This document shows, piece by piece, positions 23,451-32,836 of a stretch of DNA of 44,929 nucleotides. The stretch lies in NCBI GenBank assembly GCA_018222835.1, contig JAAEZN010000009.1, forward strand, positions 11,801 through 56,729. Reading direction: 5' to 3'. Both the position numbers and the translations under genes were made by a program. The stretch is from Algicola sp. Its GTDB lineage: Bacteria; Bacteroidota; Bacteroidia; Flavobacteriales; Flavobacteriaceae. The stretch's first letter is position 1. The number at the start of each line of letters is the position of its first letter. The notes under the pieces are model-generated. The model ran no database searches. It was not told where the DNA came from and was given only the letters and a program-made list of their open reading frames with translations.

Positions 23451-25712
23451 CTAAAAAACAGTATATCGCAACCCAAGGAACCCTCGGATGCCCTGGTTGG
23501 GTCCGTAAACATAGCTTGGATCAAAAGTAAGGGCGTAAGGGTTGTTGGGAGTTGCCATTGCATTCCCGTTGTTATCAAAAGTAACTTCTTTGTCAAAAGG
23601 GTCGTTGGCCCGTGCTATGATAAAAGGGTTACCTCGGTTAGGGGTCCAATCCAATAGGTTTTTTATACCTCCATAAAACTCAAAATTATAAAGACCCTTG
23701 TATGTAAATTGGATGTTCTGGATACTCCAGGTTGGAGAAAACTCGTTCCTTGGATCCAATTCGCCCAAAAGGGGCAATCGCATTGGGCCATATAAATTTC
23801 CCGTGTAATCCACAGTTAAATTAAGCTGATGAAAACTATACGTGAGCCCCCACGTTGCAGTGATACTTTCGGTAAGGATTTGTTGTTGGGTAATTCCATT
23901 TTCCGTGTTGCTTACATCTTGCCAAGTTGCACCTGCCATAAACTTGAGTCCATTGGGAAAAGCAATGTCTAAATTGGCACTGATTCCTTGTGATACTGAT
24001 TTACCATCAAGATTATCGTAAATGATCTGATTTGGGTTGGTTTCGTAGTCGGGTAAAATAACATTGGAAAACCTTGTGAAGAATGCTGAGGCGTCAATCC
24101 CAATAAAAGTTCCATTTTCGCTATAAATTTTCTTTAAATAGTTGATGTTCACATTAACGGAACGCTCGGGTTTTAACTCTTCGGTAATAATTACTTCCCG
24201 GGCCCCGGTGAGTGCCGCATGATCTTCGGTAAATAAGTTAACTACCCGGAAACCGGTGCCTGCATTAACCCTAAAAATGTCGTTATCGGAAATCTTCCAT
24301 TTGTATGCCGCTCTTGGAGTAAAAATATTCCCGTGTCGTTTATCATGATCAAATCGTAAACCCGCCAAAAAGGAATGCTTGGGTGCAAAAGTGAATTCGT
24401 CTTGAGCAAAAAGGCTGGGAATCCAAATATTATCCGCTTCGCTGGTAGCTGGGGTATTGTCGTTGTAATAATTGTATCGAACAGCGGTGCCGAACAATAG
24501 ATCGTGATCGCCCACGGTTTTGTCCCATGTTAATTGCGCAAAACCTATACGTTGGTCCGCTAAATATTCTGTGTCGCCATATACCGAGTTCTGGTTATGA
24601 TCGTTATAGGAAAACGACAAAAGGAATTTATCCTCAAAGGGCAACTGATACTTCCCCAGAACTTCCCATCTACGGGTGTAGATGCTTTCCCCGTATATCT
24701 CGTCCCCACCACGAAATTCTGGAGTCCATTGCATTTCGCCGCCCCAACGGTCTTCGTAGAAAAAACGCCCGGCCAAAGAGAACAACCGGTTGTTTGTTCG
24801 CTCAAAATCCCATTTTTGGAATATGGAGATACGATCTTGAAGGGTAACATCGGTAAAATTATCGTTGTTATTATCGATTGGGTTATCGTAATTGAAATAA
24901 TTGACACCCAAAAGCAGCTCTGCTTTTTTGCCGATACCGATTTTGCTCCCAATATCCAAGTTGTACTCGCCCCATCCTGTGGCAAAGACATCTGCAAAAA
25001 AATCGGGGGCGTTCAACGCATTTTTGGTAATAATGTTGATCAAACCACCTACAGCTTCACTACCATAGAGCGAAGAAGCAGGTCCTTTTACGATTTCAAT
25101 TTGTTCTATCAGGGAGTTTGGAATACCTGTTAAACCATACACGGTGCCCAAGCCGCTCACAATGGGCATACCATCGATAAGCACAAGGGTGTACGGCCCT
25201 TCCAATCCGTTTATGTGGATGTCTCCCGTATTGCACACATTACAATTTATCTGGGGGCGTACTCCGTTCACATTTTGTAGTGCATCAAAAATACTGGCGG
25301 TAGGATTCTTTTTTAAAAAAGTAGGGGAGTAAACCTCTACGGGAACCGGGCTTTCCAATCGGCTAACTGGCTTTAAGGTGCCCGTTACTACAGTTTCTTC
25401 AAGATTCTGTGCCGATGCTTCGAGCCGTATGTCGATGGTTTTAGATTCGTTTTGACCCAAACTGATCTTGGTTTGATATGGCAAATACCCCAACGAGGTT
25501 ACTAATAATACATAACTCCCGGGCGGAATATTTGTCAGCTCATACAGGCCATCTATATCGGTTGCAGTACCCTTTTGGGTTCCTTTCAGCAGAATATTTG
25601 CCAAGGGCAAGGGCTCTCCGTTATCCGTAACCTTTCCTTTTATGGATGTGTTTTGAGAAAACCCCAACGTTCCGAGTAATCCAGCAATGCACAAAATGAG
25701 ATATCTGTTCAT
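23451..25712 (-). CDS. TonB-dependent receptor, probable metal uptake
   Basis: A 753-residue outer-membrane receptor: signal peptide (1-19), a carboxypeptidase-regulatory-like domain (about 24-98; IKGKVTDNGEPLPLANILLK), a TonB-box-like ETVVTGT (106-112), plug domain (about 120-235) and a 22-stranded barrel ending GIRGFLGLRYTVF. The plug has CNVCNTGDIHINGLEGPYTL, with a CxxC pair at Cys157/Cys160. It is divergent from the dtxR/mntR-zip operon over an 87-bp region that holds an inverted repeat overlapping its -7 box. Metal-dependent repression is likely, with uptake of Mn, Fe or Zn, free or chelated. The substrate itself is inferred from context. Confidence 0.92.
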   Translation of the reverse strand: MNRYLILCIAGLLGTLGFSQNTSIKGKVTDNGEPLPLANILLKGTQKGTATDIDGLYELTNIPPGSYVLLVTSLGYLPYQTKISLGQNESKTIDIRLEASAQNLEETVVTGTLKPVSRLESPVPVEVYSPTFLKKNPTASIFDALQNVNGVRPQINCNVCNTGDIHINGLEGPYTLVLIDGMPIVSGLGTVYGLTGIPNSLIEQIEIVKGPASSLYGSEAVGGLINIITKNALNAPDFFADVFATGWGEYNLDIGSKIGIGKKAELLLGVNYFNYDNPIDNNNDNFTDVTLQDRISIFQKWDFERTNNRLFSLAGRFFYEDRWGGEMQWTPEFRGGDEIYGESIYTRRWEVLGKYQLPFEDKFLLSFSYNDHNQNSVYGDTEYLADQRIGFAQLTWDKTVGDHDLLFGTAVRYNYYNDNTPATSEADNIWIPSLFAQDEFTFAPKHSFLAGLRFDHDKRHGNIFTPRAAYKWKISDNDIFRVNAGTGFRVVNLFTEDHAALTGAREVIITEELKPERSVNVNINYLKKIYSENGTFIGIDASAFFTRFSNVILPDYETNPNQIIYDNLDGKSVSQGISANLDIAFPNGLKFMAGATWQDVSNTENGITQQQILTESITATWGLTYSFHQLNLTVDYTGNLYGPMRLPLLGELDPRNEFSPTWSIQNIQFTYKGLYNFEFYGGIKNLLDWTPNRGNPFIIARANDPFDKEVTFDNNGNAMATPNNPYALTFDPSYVYGPNQGIRGFLGLRYTVF

Positions 25713-25737
25713 GAATTTACACTTGAGTAAATTAAAA

Positions 25738-25770
25738 TTTAGACAAAACTAAAAATAGATTTTGTCAAAT
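25738..25770. promoter_or_regulatory. Probable metalloregulator operator in the divergent tonB-receptor / dtxR promoter
   Basis: Arms GACAAAA (25742-25748) and TTTTGTC (25760-25766) with an 11-nt spacer; two further outer TT/AA pairs flank a single mismatch. The left arm overlaps the receptor's minus-strand -7 box TAGTTTTG (25751-25744). The right arm lies just upstream of the plus-strand -7 box TATTTTTG (25778-25785). A dimeric DtxR/MntR-type repressor could control both directions from here. Confidence 0.55.
25744..25751 (-). promoter_or_regulatory. -7 promoter box of the TonB receptor gene
   Basis: TAGTTTTG on the minus strand, a perfect TAnnTTTG, 31 nt upstream of the receptor ATG and inside the left arm of the putative operator. 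Confidence 0.4.
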
Positions 25771-25777
25771 AAAAATG

Positions 25778-25785
25778 TATTTTTG
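25778..25785 (+). promoter_or_regulatory. -7 promoter box of the dtxR-zip operon
   Basis: TATTTTTG, a perfect TAnnTTTG, ends 14 nt before the ATG at 25800. The nearest TTTG upstream, inside the operator arm, is only 13 nt away, so the -33 element is not standard. Confidence 0.4.
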
Positions 25786-25799
25786 AAAAAATTTTTTTG

Positions 25800-26456
25800 A
25801 TGACCCGATCGGAAGAAAACGATATAAAGACGATATACCATTTGGGTGGTAGAGGTTCCAAGTCCATTAGTACCAATTCAATTGCGGAACAAATGGAAAC
25901 CAAGCCCTCTTCGGTAACCGATATGGCTAAAAAACTATCCGATAAAGGACTGGTGCACTATGTAAAATATCAAGGGGTGTCACTTTCTGAATTTGGAGTA
26001 AAAACGGCACTGTCCATTATTAGAAAACATCGTTTATGGGAAGTGTTTTTGGTAGAAAAGCTGGATTTTACCTGGGACGAGGTACACGAAGTCGCCGAAC
26101 AACTGGAGCATATTAAAAGTGAAAAATTAATAGATAGGCTCGATGCTCTTCTTGATTTTCCAAAGTACGACCCGCACGGAGACCCCATACCCGCTAAAAA
26201 TGGCGAATTTCAGGAAAGGGACAAACAATTGTTGAGCGAATTGTCTGTGGGAGCCCAAGGAGTTTGTGTCGGGGTAAAAGATTCGTCAGTACCGTTTCTA
26301 AAGTTTTTGGACAAGAATAAAATAGCTTTGGGAAACACGATTAAAGTACTGGATAAGGAAGATTTTGATAATTCCCTTCGAATTTTAATGGAGGGGAACG
26401 AAATGCGCATATCACATCAAATAGCATCAAATTTATTTGTAAAAAAGAATAGCTAA
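25800..26456 (+). CDS. Metal-dependent transcriptional regulator, DtxR/MntR family
   Basis: A 218-residue protein starting at the ATG at 25800 (the frame extends one TTG codon further). Its order is an N-terminal winged helix (MTRSEENDIKTIYHL ... SVTDMAKKLSDKGLVHY), the dimerisation and metal-binding helices (HRLWEVFLVEKLDFTWDEVH, EVAEQLEHIKSE, FPKYDPHGDPIP) and a C-terminal FeoA/SH3-like domain (about 145-215). Its stop codon shares one base with the ZIP start (TAATG), so the two are translationally coupled. It probably senses Mn(II) or Fe(II) and represses this locus. Confidence 0.92.
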   Translation: MTRSEENDIKTIYHLGGRGSKSISTNSIAEQMETKPSSVTDMAKKLSDKGLVHYVKYQGVSLSEFGVKTALSIIRKHRLWEVFLVEKLDFTWDEVHEVAEQLEHIKSEKLIDRLDALLDFPKYDPHGDPIPAKNGEFQERDKQLLSELSVGAQGVCVGVKDSSVPFLKFLDKNKIALGNTIKVLDKEDFDNSLRILMEGNEMRISHQIASNLFVKKNS

Positions 26457-27277
26457 TGGAAGTAATAATCGAATATTTTAAAAGCATTGACCCAATTTTA
26501 GCGGCACTTTATGCCACATTGTTCACATGGGGACTTACTGCTGCAGGGGCTGGTCTGGTTTTTTTGTTTAAAAGTCCAAATAGGGCCCTGTTGGATGGAA
26601 TGTTGGGTTTTACCGGAGGTGTAATGGTAGCGGCCAGTTTTTGGAGCCTTTTGGCACCAGGTATTGAAATGAGCCCTGGCGATGGTTTTGTTAAAGTAAT
26701 TCCGGCAGCTGTGGGCTTTTTAATGGGTGCTGCGTTTATTTTTGGGTTAGATAAGATTTTGCCGCATCTCCATATCAATTTTAAAATGGACGAGGCAGAA
26801 GGGGTGAAGACGCCTTGGCACCGTACCACTCTATTGGTTTTGGCCATTACTTTGCACAATATTCCCGAAGGATTGGCGGTCGGGGTTTTGTTTGGTGGTG
26901 TAGCTTCAGGCTTTGAGGGCGCTACCATTGGCGGGGCAGTTGCTCTGGCTTTGGGTATTGGACTGCAAAACTTCCCTGAAGGATTTGCCGTAGCGGTACC
27001 TATGCGTAGGCATGGCCTAAGCCGAAGAAAAAGCTGGATGTACGGTCAGGCTTCTGCAATTGTGGAACCCATTGCAGGTGTATTGGGAGCTTGGGCCGTA
27101 TTGACCTTTGAGCCTATTCTGCCCTACGCACTTGCATTTGCAGCAGGAGCAATGATCTTTGTGGTGGTGGAAGAGGTTATTCCCGAAACACAACAGGACA
27201 AATACACCGATATCGCCACAATGGGCTTTATCGGTGGATTTATAATTATGATGACTTTGGACGTTGGGCTTGGTTGA
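26456..27277 (+). CDS. ZIP-family metal transporter
   Basis: A 273-residue inner-membrane transporter with eight hydrophobic segments. The paired metal-site helices are clear: LHNIPEGLAVGVLFGGV in TM4 and LQNFPEGFAVAVPMRRHG in TM5. A VEEVIPE motif lies in TM7. The long bacterial GufA-like form with few His residues in the loop fits. ZIP proteins bring Zn, Mn or Fe into the cytoplasm. Here the coupled DtxR/MntR gene favours Mn or Fe. The stop is 3 bp from the convergent adaptor gene, and no terminator separates them. Confidence 0.92.
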   Translation: MEVIIEYFKSIDPILAALYATLFTWGLTAAGAGLVFLFKSPNRALLDGMLGFTGGVMVAASFWSLLAPGIEMSPGDGFVKVIPAAVGFLMGAAFIFGLDKILPHLHINFKMDEAEGVKTPWHRTTLLVLAITLHNIPEGLAVGVLFGGVASGFEGATIGGAVALALGIGLQNFPEGFAVAVPMRRHGLSRRKSWMYGQASAIVEPIAGVLGAWAVLTFEPILPYALAFAAGAMIFVVVEEVIPETQQDKYTDIATMGFIGGFIIMMTLDVGLG

Positions 27278-27280
27278 TAG

Positions 27281-28408
27281 TTATCCTCCGATCAAATCAA
27301 AAACTCCTTTGGTCAAAAACTGATCGGTTTCGTTTAGTTCCGATGCAAATATTTCAGTGTAACCATCGAACGTGCTACCATGTTTTACCGAAACGCGTTC
27401 AAAAACATGGTTGCCATTTTGTTGGTCCACTAATCTAAGTACATAAAAACTGCCCTCGGATTCGGTCATTGCCTCTTCGGGCAGTGATAAATTTTGGGCG
27501 GTGTCCGTCATAATAATAGCTTCTACGAACATGCCCGGCAGAAAGTTCGCTTCATCTTCGTTCTCTAAATGACCATGGACCCTAATTGTACGTTTTTCGT
27601 TGTCTATGGATTTTCCGACTAAATATACCTTGGCATTGAAAGCTTTTTCCGAAGCCTCAGGAATTCGGAACTGAATCATTTGATCCTTCTTTACCTTTAG
27701 AATATCCTTTTCAAAAACGGTAAGTTCCAAATGGACATGGTCGTTATCTATAATCTCCAAGATTTCCGTAGCAGGGGAAACAAAACTTCCTTTGGCCACG
27801 TTCATTTTGGTAACACTGCCCGAAATTGGGGCGTATATGGAAGCTTGGGAGGTAATGTTGCCCTGTTCCACCTTGCTGGGCGAAATGTTCAGCATTTGTA
27901 ATTGCTCTTTTAACCCTCGGTAACGGGCCTTGGCCGTTTCGTAATTGCTCTTGGCCTGAAGGTAATTTTTTTGTGAAGCAATTTTTTCTTCAAAAAGGGT
28001 TTGGTTCCTTTCAAATTCTGATTTTAAAAAATCCAATTGATTAAAAACCTCAAGATAATCCTGCTGCATCTGTACAAATTCCTGATTTTCCAATGTAATC
28101 AATAATTGACCCTTTTTTACTTGGTCTCCGATCAATAAAGAGGTGTTTTTTACGAAACCACCCATAAAAGCAGTGATACTGGCACGGTTCTCTGGCGGAA
28201 CGTCTATCATTCCCGAAGTCTCTACGATTTTCGGAAAGGTTCTTTTCTCCATGGTCCCTAATTTAAAAACGTTGGATTGAAACTGCTCCTGCGTTACTAT
28301 TATTCCAGATGTCTCCTCTTGTGCTTCGGAATCCAATTCAGATTTGTTCTTGTTGCCACATCCCATCAAAAGAAGTAAAGTTACAGTGATTGAAAATATA
28401 TGTTTCAT
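27281..28408 (-). CDS. Heavy-metal RND efflux periplasmic adaptor (CusB/CzcB type), lipoprotein
   Basis: A 375-residue adaptor with lipobox LLMGC (Cys17). The usual order is seen: barrel entry (VETSGMIDVPPENRASITAF), lipoyl half (GGFVKNTSLLIGDQVKKGQL), alpha-hairpin (about 120-185), returning lipoyl half (SIYAPISGSVTKMNVAKGSF) and barrel (LPGMFVEAIIM). It follows the CusA-TolC fusion gene by 2 bp, so it completes a tripartite pump that expels metal from the periplasm. It lacks the His/Met-rich N-terminal stretch of some CusB proteins. Confidence 0.9.
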   Translation of the reverse strand: MKHIFSITVTLLLLMGCGNKNKSELDSEAQEETSGIIVTQEQFQSNVFKLGTMEKRTFPKIVETSGMIDVPPENRASITAFMGGFVKNTSLLIGDQVKKGQLLITLENQEFVQMQQDYLEVFNQLDFLKSEFERNQTLFEEKIASQKNYLQAKSNYETAKARYRGLKEQLQMLNISPSKVEQGNITSQASIYAPISGSVTKMNVAKGSFVSPATEILEIIDNDHVHLELTVFEKDILKVKKDQMIQFRIPEASEKAFNAKVYLVGKSIDNEKRTIRVHGHLENEDEANFLPGMFVEAIIMTDTAQNLSLPEEAMTESEGSFYVLRLVDQQNGNHVFERVSVKHGSTFDGYTEIFASELNETDQFLTKGVFDLIGG

Positions 28409-28410
28409 TG

Positions 28411-31400
28411 TTATAATGTTATGGTCAAATAATTAATGGCTATTACAGTTTGATTGTATTGGTTAAGGACATCCAAATAGTTGAGTTGGATGTCGTATGC
28501 GTTTTCCAAGCTTTGGATGTATTGGAAAAAATCGATTTCCCCATTCTGAAAATTTCCAGTGGCCGCTTTCAGGATTTGGTCGGAAAGTAGGCCGCCCTCT
28601 TCTTCGTAGTAGGAGAGTTCCTTGGTTTGCTGTTCCAATTGCCCCAATAAGGTTCTATACCGTTGGTTCATGGCCACGGTAATTTCCGTATTCTCCATCT
28701 CCGTTATTTTGGTACGTATTTTAGAAGATTTTACTCTGCTACTGTGCCCAAAAAAGAAAATAGGAATACGAACCCCCAATTGGATGCCGTAGAGCGATGT
28801 TCCCAGATTGTTGTTAGTGCCCTGAAAATATTCAAGGCTTAGATCAGGAAGCAACCTGTTTTCCTCCAAGCTTTTTTCTGCATTGCTCATTGCTTGGCGG
28901 TTATCCAAAAATGAAGCTTCGGCCGGCATTATTCCTTGTTGGTTGAGCACTTTGAGCTTTTCCGGCTTTTCGGTTAAGATCGATAGCGTATCCTCGGACT
29001 GTACCAAACTCATGATTTGGCCATGAGTAGTTAAAATTTGTTGTTTTAACTTGGAGTAGGTGTTGGCAATCTGACGTTGCTTTGCCGTGGCAGTGACCTT
29101 TTCGAGATAATTGGTTTCCCCCAGTTCAAAACGCCTGTTGGCCGCGTGGGCAAATTTTTTGTAGATACTATCCAAAGTACCGTACATTTTTGCTTTTTGC
29201 TGCAAGGTTTGATATTCGTAATACACAGTGCTCAGTGACTGGAAGAGTTGCTTTTTCTTGATTTCAAAAGAAGACTTTTGAAGCTCATGATTGGTTCTCT
29301 GCAGTCTATTTTTTGCGCCATACACTGTAGGGAACTCGAACTGTTGCTGCGCACCAAAAACCTTTAAGGGTTCCTCGTTTAGAGCAAGGTTATTTTCATC
29401 ATATTGATAATAGATATCTGTTTTGTCAAATTCAAAAGCTGTTCCCTTAAGTGTCTCAGCTTGCTCCACCATTAAAGCGCCAGCTTGTATCCCTTTGTTG
29501 TTTTCTAGGGAAAGAACCATTAAGTCTTCCAGATTTAACTTGGTTTGAGAAAAACCAGAAGCAGTCATCAAAAGTAATAACAGGGCAAGCACCTTCTTTT
29601 TAGGTTTGCCTTCTTTTCTTCTTTTTTTCATACCATTAAACTTGATATTATTTGCATAGGCATATAAAACAGGCAATACTACCAAAGTAAGTATGGTAGC
29701 TGTTACCAATCCCCCGATAACAACGGTAGCCAAGGGTCTTTGTACCTCCGCACCCGCATTGGTGGAAACCGCCATGGGCAAGAAACCTAGCGCTGCGGCC
29801 GATGCGGTCAGTAAAACGGCGCGGAGCCTATCTTTGGTGCCCTGTTTGATCAGCGCCTCCATCGAGTCAAAATCTTTTTCTTTAAGATCCTTAAAATGCT
29901 CGATCAGTACAATACCGTTGAGTACCGCAATACCAAAAAGTGCAATGAACCCCACACCGGCAGAAATACTAAAAGGCATATCCCTTAACCATAACAATAG
30001 AACACCACCAACGGCGGAAAGAGGAATGGCGGAGAAAATAAGCAAAGCTTCCTTCACGGATCCAAAAGCAAAATACAGCATAATAAAGATCAGCAATAGT
30101 GCTATGGGCACTGCGATCATTAAACGGGCTTTGGCATTTTGTAGGTTTTCAAACTGGCCGCCATAGGTGATTATATATCCTGGAGGCAAAGAGATGTTGT
30201 TATTGATCAATAATTGCACATCATCAACTACGGATTGTAAGTCACGGTTCCGCACATTGATTCCTACTACGATTCTACGTTTGGTATCGTCTCTGGAGAT
30301 TTTGGCCGCTCCTTTTTGATAAGTGATTTCGGCCAGCTCACTCATCGGAATTTTACCTCCGTTGGGGATATCCACATAAAGATTTCTTAGGTTGGAAATA
30401 TCTTGGCGGTTGGCTGCATCCAATCGAACTGCCATATCAAATTGTCGCTCACCTTCAAAAACACTCCCCACAATTTTACCGGCAAATCCCATCGCGATCA
30501 TTTCGTTGAGGTCGGCAATGTTTAGCCCATGGCGGGCAATTTTTGCCCGATTGAAGGATACGTTCATCTGCGGGAGTCCCTCGACTTTTTCTACGGTAAT
30601 GTCGGATGCTCCTTCCACATTTTGGATGAGGTCTTTGATTTCATTGGCTTTCTTGTTCAATGTTTCTAGATTATCCCCAAAAATTTTGATGGCAATATCG
30701 GCACGAACCCCAGTAATCAACTCATTGAAACGCATCTCGATGGGTTGGGTAAATTCAACCTCCATACCTGGGATTATAGAAAGGGCTTCTTTGAATTTGT
30801 CGGCCAGTTCATCCTTGGTTTCCGCAGATACCCATTCATTTTTGGGTTTCAGGGAGATTATAACATCACTCTCCTCCATCGACATAGGATCGGTGGGTAC
30901 CTCCGCGGCCCCGATACGACTCACTACTTGCTTTACTTCGGGAAACTGATCTAATAATATTTGTTCGATTTTGGTAGTGGTTTCCACGGTTTTGGCCAAG
31001 GAAGTTCCTGTTTTTAAAACAGGCTGAATTACAAAATCACCTTCGTCCAAGGTAGGTACAAATTCACCTCCCATGGTCGAGAACAACAAAATGGCTCCCG
31101 CTAACAAGGCTGCGGCAATGGAGAGCACTAATTTTTTACTGCTCATGGCCCATTCAATTATGGGCTCATACTGTTTGTTTATCCAGTTGACCAAGCGAGT
31201 GGAGATACTTTTCTCTGATTCCTTAGAAGGTTTTAAAAACAAGGCAGATGCCACAGGCACATAGGTAAAACAGAGTAAAATGGCTCCCAGTAGGGCAAAA
31301 CTGAAGGTCAATGCCATTGGTTTGAACATTTTGCCTTCTACACCGCTCAAAGATAGAATGGGGATAAACACGATTAAAATGATCAACTGTCCAAAAACGG

Positions 31401-32757
31401 CCGAGTTCATCATTTTGGCAGCTCCTTTTAGTGTAACGTCATCTTTAATGGACTGTATCTCATTTTTGCCCAAATTGGCAATTTCTGTCTTCTTTTGGGT
31501 GATTTGAAATGCGATATATTCCACAATTATAACTGCTCCGTCGATAATAATACCAAAATCGATAGCACCAAGGCTCAACAAGTTGGCATCTACTCCAAAT
31601 ATGTTCATTAGGGTAAGAGCGAACAGCAAGCAGAGCGGGATCACTGATGCTACAACTAGGCCAGACCGCCAGTTGCCCAATAATAAAACCACAACAAAAA
31701 TTACGATCAAACAACCCAGTACTAAGTTTTCAGTAACGGTAAACGTTGTTCTTCCAATCAACTCGCTTCGGTCCAAAAATGGATTTATGTAAACACCCTC
31801 TGGCAACGATTTTGAAATAGCGGCAACTCTTTCCTTAACGGCTTCGATTACGCGTTTGGAATCGGCATCTTTCAGCATCATAATTTGACCAAGTACTTTT
31901 TCACCTTCACCATTACCGGTAATGGCCCCAAATCTTGGGGCACTTCCAAATCCAACTTTTGCAACATCCTTTATATAAATAGGAATGCTGTTCCTTGTAG
32001 TGACAACGATGTCTTCAATGTCTTTAAGACTACCGACCAAACCTTCACCACGAATAAAATAAGCTTGGTTTACCTTTTCAATATAACCACCGCCAGAAAT
32101 GCTATTGTTCATTTCCAAAGCTGTGAACACTTCTTTGGCTGTTATGTTGAAAGCATTGAGTTTTTGGGTTTGAATGGCAACCTCATACTGTTTAAGATGA
32201 CCGCCCCAGGTATTTACCTCAACAACACCGGGAATACCCGAAAGTTGACGTTTAACGATCCAATCCTGGATGGTTCTTAACTCGGTGGATGAATATTGAT
32301 CTTTATACTCGGGTTCCACATCCAAAATGTATTGGTAAATTTCGCCCAAACCAGTGGTGATCGGACCCATTTCTGGAGTTCCAAAGCCCTCTGGGATTCG
32401 ACTTGATGCAGATTTGATTTTTTCGGCAATCAATTGTCGGGGCAAGTAAGTGCCCATATCGTCTTCGAAAACGATGGTGACCACTGACAAACCGAACTTT
32501 GAAACCGAACGGATTTCTTTTACGCCGGGTAAGTTGGCCATTTCCAGTTCCACAGGATAGGTAACAAACTGTTCCATATCTTGGGTGGACAGGCTATTGG
32601 AAGTGGTTAATACCTGAACTTGGTTGTTGGTTACATCGGGTACGGCCCCAATGGGTATTTGTGATAGAGAGTATAGGCCCACAAGGGCTATGGCTGCTGT
32701 AAATAGTAGAACAATAAACTTGTTCTTAATACTAAAGTGTATAATTTTTGAAAACAT
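28411..32757 (-). CDS. CusA/CzcA heavy-metal RND permease fused to a TolC-like outer membrane domain
   Basis: A 1448-residue fusion. Residues 1 to about 1030 form a complete HME-family RND permease with the TM4 signature LGAIDFGIIIDGAVIIVEYI and the segment TDPMSMEESDVIISLKPKNEW. A Lys/Arg-rich linker (FNGMKKRRKEGKPKKK) is followed by a signal-peptide-like stretch (VLALLLLLMTASGFSQ) and about 400 residues of TolC-type helical repeats (LNLEDLMVLSLENNKG onward). After translation the linker would have to cross the inner membrane and the C-part be released by signal peptidase. This fusion recurs in Flavobacteriaceae pumps. Substrate probably Cu/Ag or Zn/Co/Cd. Confidence 0.93.
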   Translation of the reverse strand: MFSKIIHFSIKNKFIVLLFTAAIALVGLYSLSQIPIGAVPDVTNNQVQVLTTSNSLSTQDMEQFVTYPVELEMANLPGVKEIRSVSKFGLSVVTIVFEDDMGTYLPRQLIAEKIKSASSRIPEGFGTPEMGPITTGLGEIYQYILDVEPEYKDQYSSTELRTIQDWIVKRQLSGIPGVVEVNTWGGHLKQYEVAIQTQKLNAFNITAKEVFTALEMNNSISGGGYIEKVNQAYFIRGEGLVGSLKDIEDIVVTTRNSIPIYIKDVAKVGFGSAPRFGAITGNGEGEKVLGQIMMLKDADSKRVIEAVKERVAAISKSLPEGVYINPFLDRSELIGRTTFTVTENLVLGCLIVIFVVVLLLGNWRSGLVVASVIPLCLLFALTLMNIFGVDANLLSLGAIDFGIIIDGAVIIVEYIAFQITQKKTEIANLGKNEIQSIKDDVTLKGAAKMMNSAVFGQLIILIVFIPILSLSGVEGKMFKPMALTFSFALLGAILLCFTYVPVASALFLKPSKESEKSISTRLVNWINKQYEPIIEWAMSSKKLVLSIAAALLAGAILLFSTMGGEFVPTLDEGDFVIQPVLKTGTSLAKTVETTTKIEQILLDQFPEVKQVVSRIGAAEVPTDPMSMEESDVIISLKPKNEWVSAETKDELADKFKEALSIIPGMEVEFTQPIEMRFNELITGVRADIAIKIFGDNLETLNKKANEIKDLIQNVEGASDITVEKVEGLPQMNVSFNRAKIARHGLNIADLNEMIAMGFAGKIVGSVFEGERQFDMAVRLDAANRQDISNLRNLYVDIPNGGKIPMSELAEITYQKGAAKISRDDTKRRIVVGINVRNRDLQSVVDDVQLLINNNISLPPGYIITYGGQFENLQNAKARLMIAVPIALLLIFIMLYFAFGSVKEALLIFSAIPLSAVGGVLLLWLRDMPFSISAGVGFIALFGIAVLNGIVLIEHFKDLKEKDFDSMEALIKQGTKDRLRAVLLTASAAALGFLPMAVSTNAGAEVQRPLATVVIGGLVTATILTLVVLPVLYAYANNIKFNGMKKRRKEGKPKKKVLALLLLLMTASGFSQTKLNLEDLMVLSLENNKGIQAGALMVEQAETLKGTAFEFDKTDIYYQYDENNLALNEEPLKVFGAQQQFEFPTVYGAKNRLQRTNHELQKSSFEIKKKQLFQSLSTVYYEYQTLQQKAKMYGTLDSIYKKFAHAANRRFELGETNYLEKVTATAKQRQIANTYSKLKQQILTTHGQIMSLVQSEDTLSILTEKPEKLKVLNQQGIMPAEASFLDNRQAMSNAEKSLEENRLLPDLSLEYFQGTNNNLGTSLYGIQLGVRIPIFFFGHSSRVKSSKIRTKITEMENTEITVAMNQRYRTLLGQLEQQTKELSYYEEEGGLLSDQILKAATGNFQNGEIDFFQYIQSLENAYDIQLNYLDVLNQYNQTVIAINYLTITL

Positions 32758-32811
32758 GATTCATAGAAAATAATAGCATTATTAAAATGGAATAAGGCTG
32801 GATGAAAAGTG

Positions 32812-32826
32812 TTCAGCTATGCTGAA
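32812..32826 (-). repeat. Small hairpin between His-rich gene and cusA-tolC
   Basis: A perfect 15-bp inverted repeat TTCAGC-TAT-GCTGAA. A second one, AATAAT-AGC-ATTATT, lies at 32769-32783. Neither has a T-run. They may stabilise or punctuate the operon mRNA. Confidence 0.35.
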
Positions 32827-32836
32827 ATACTATGAA

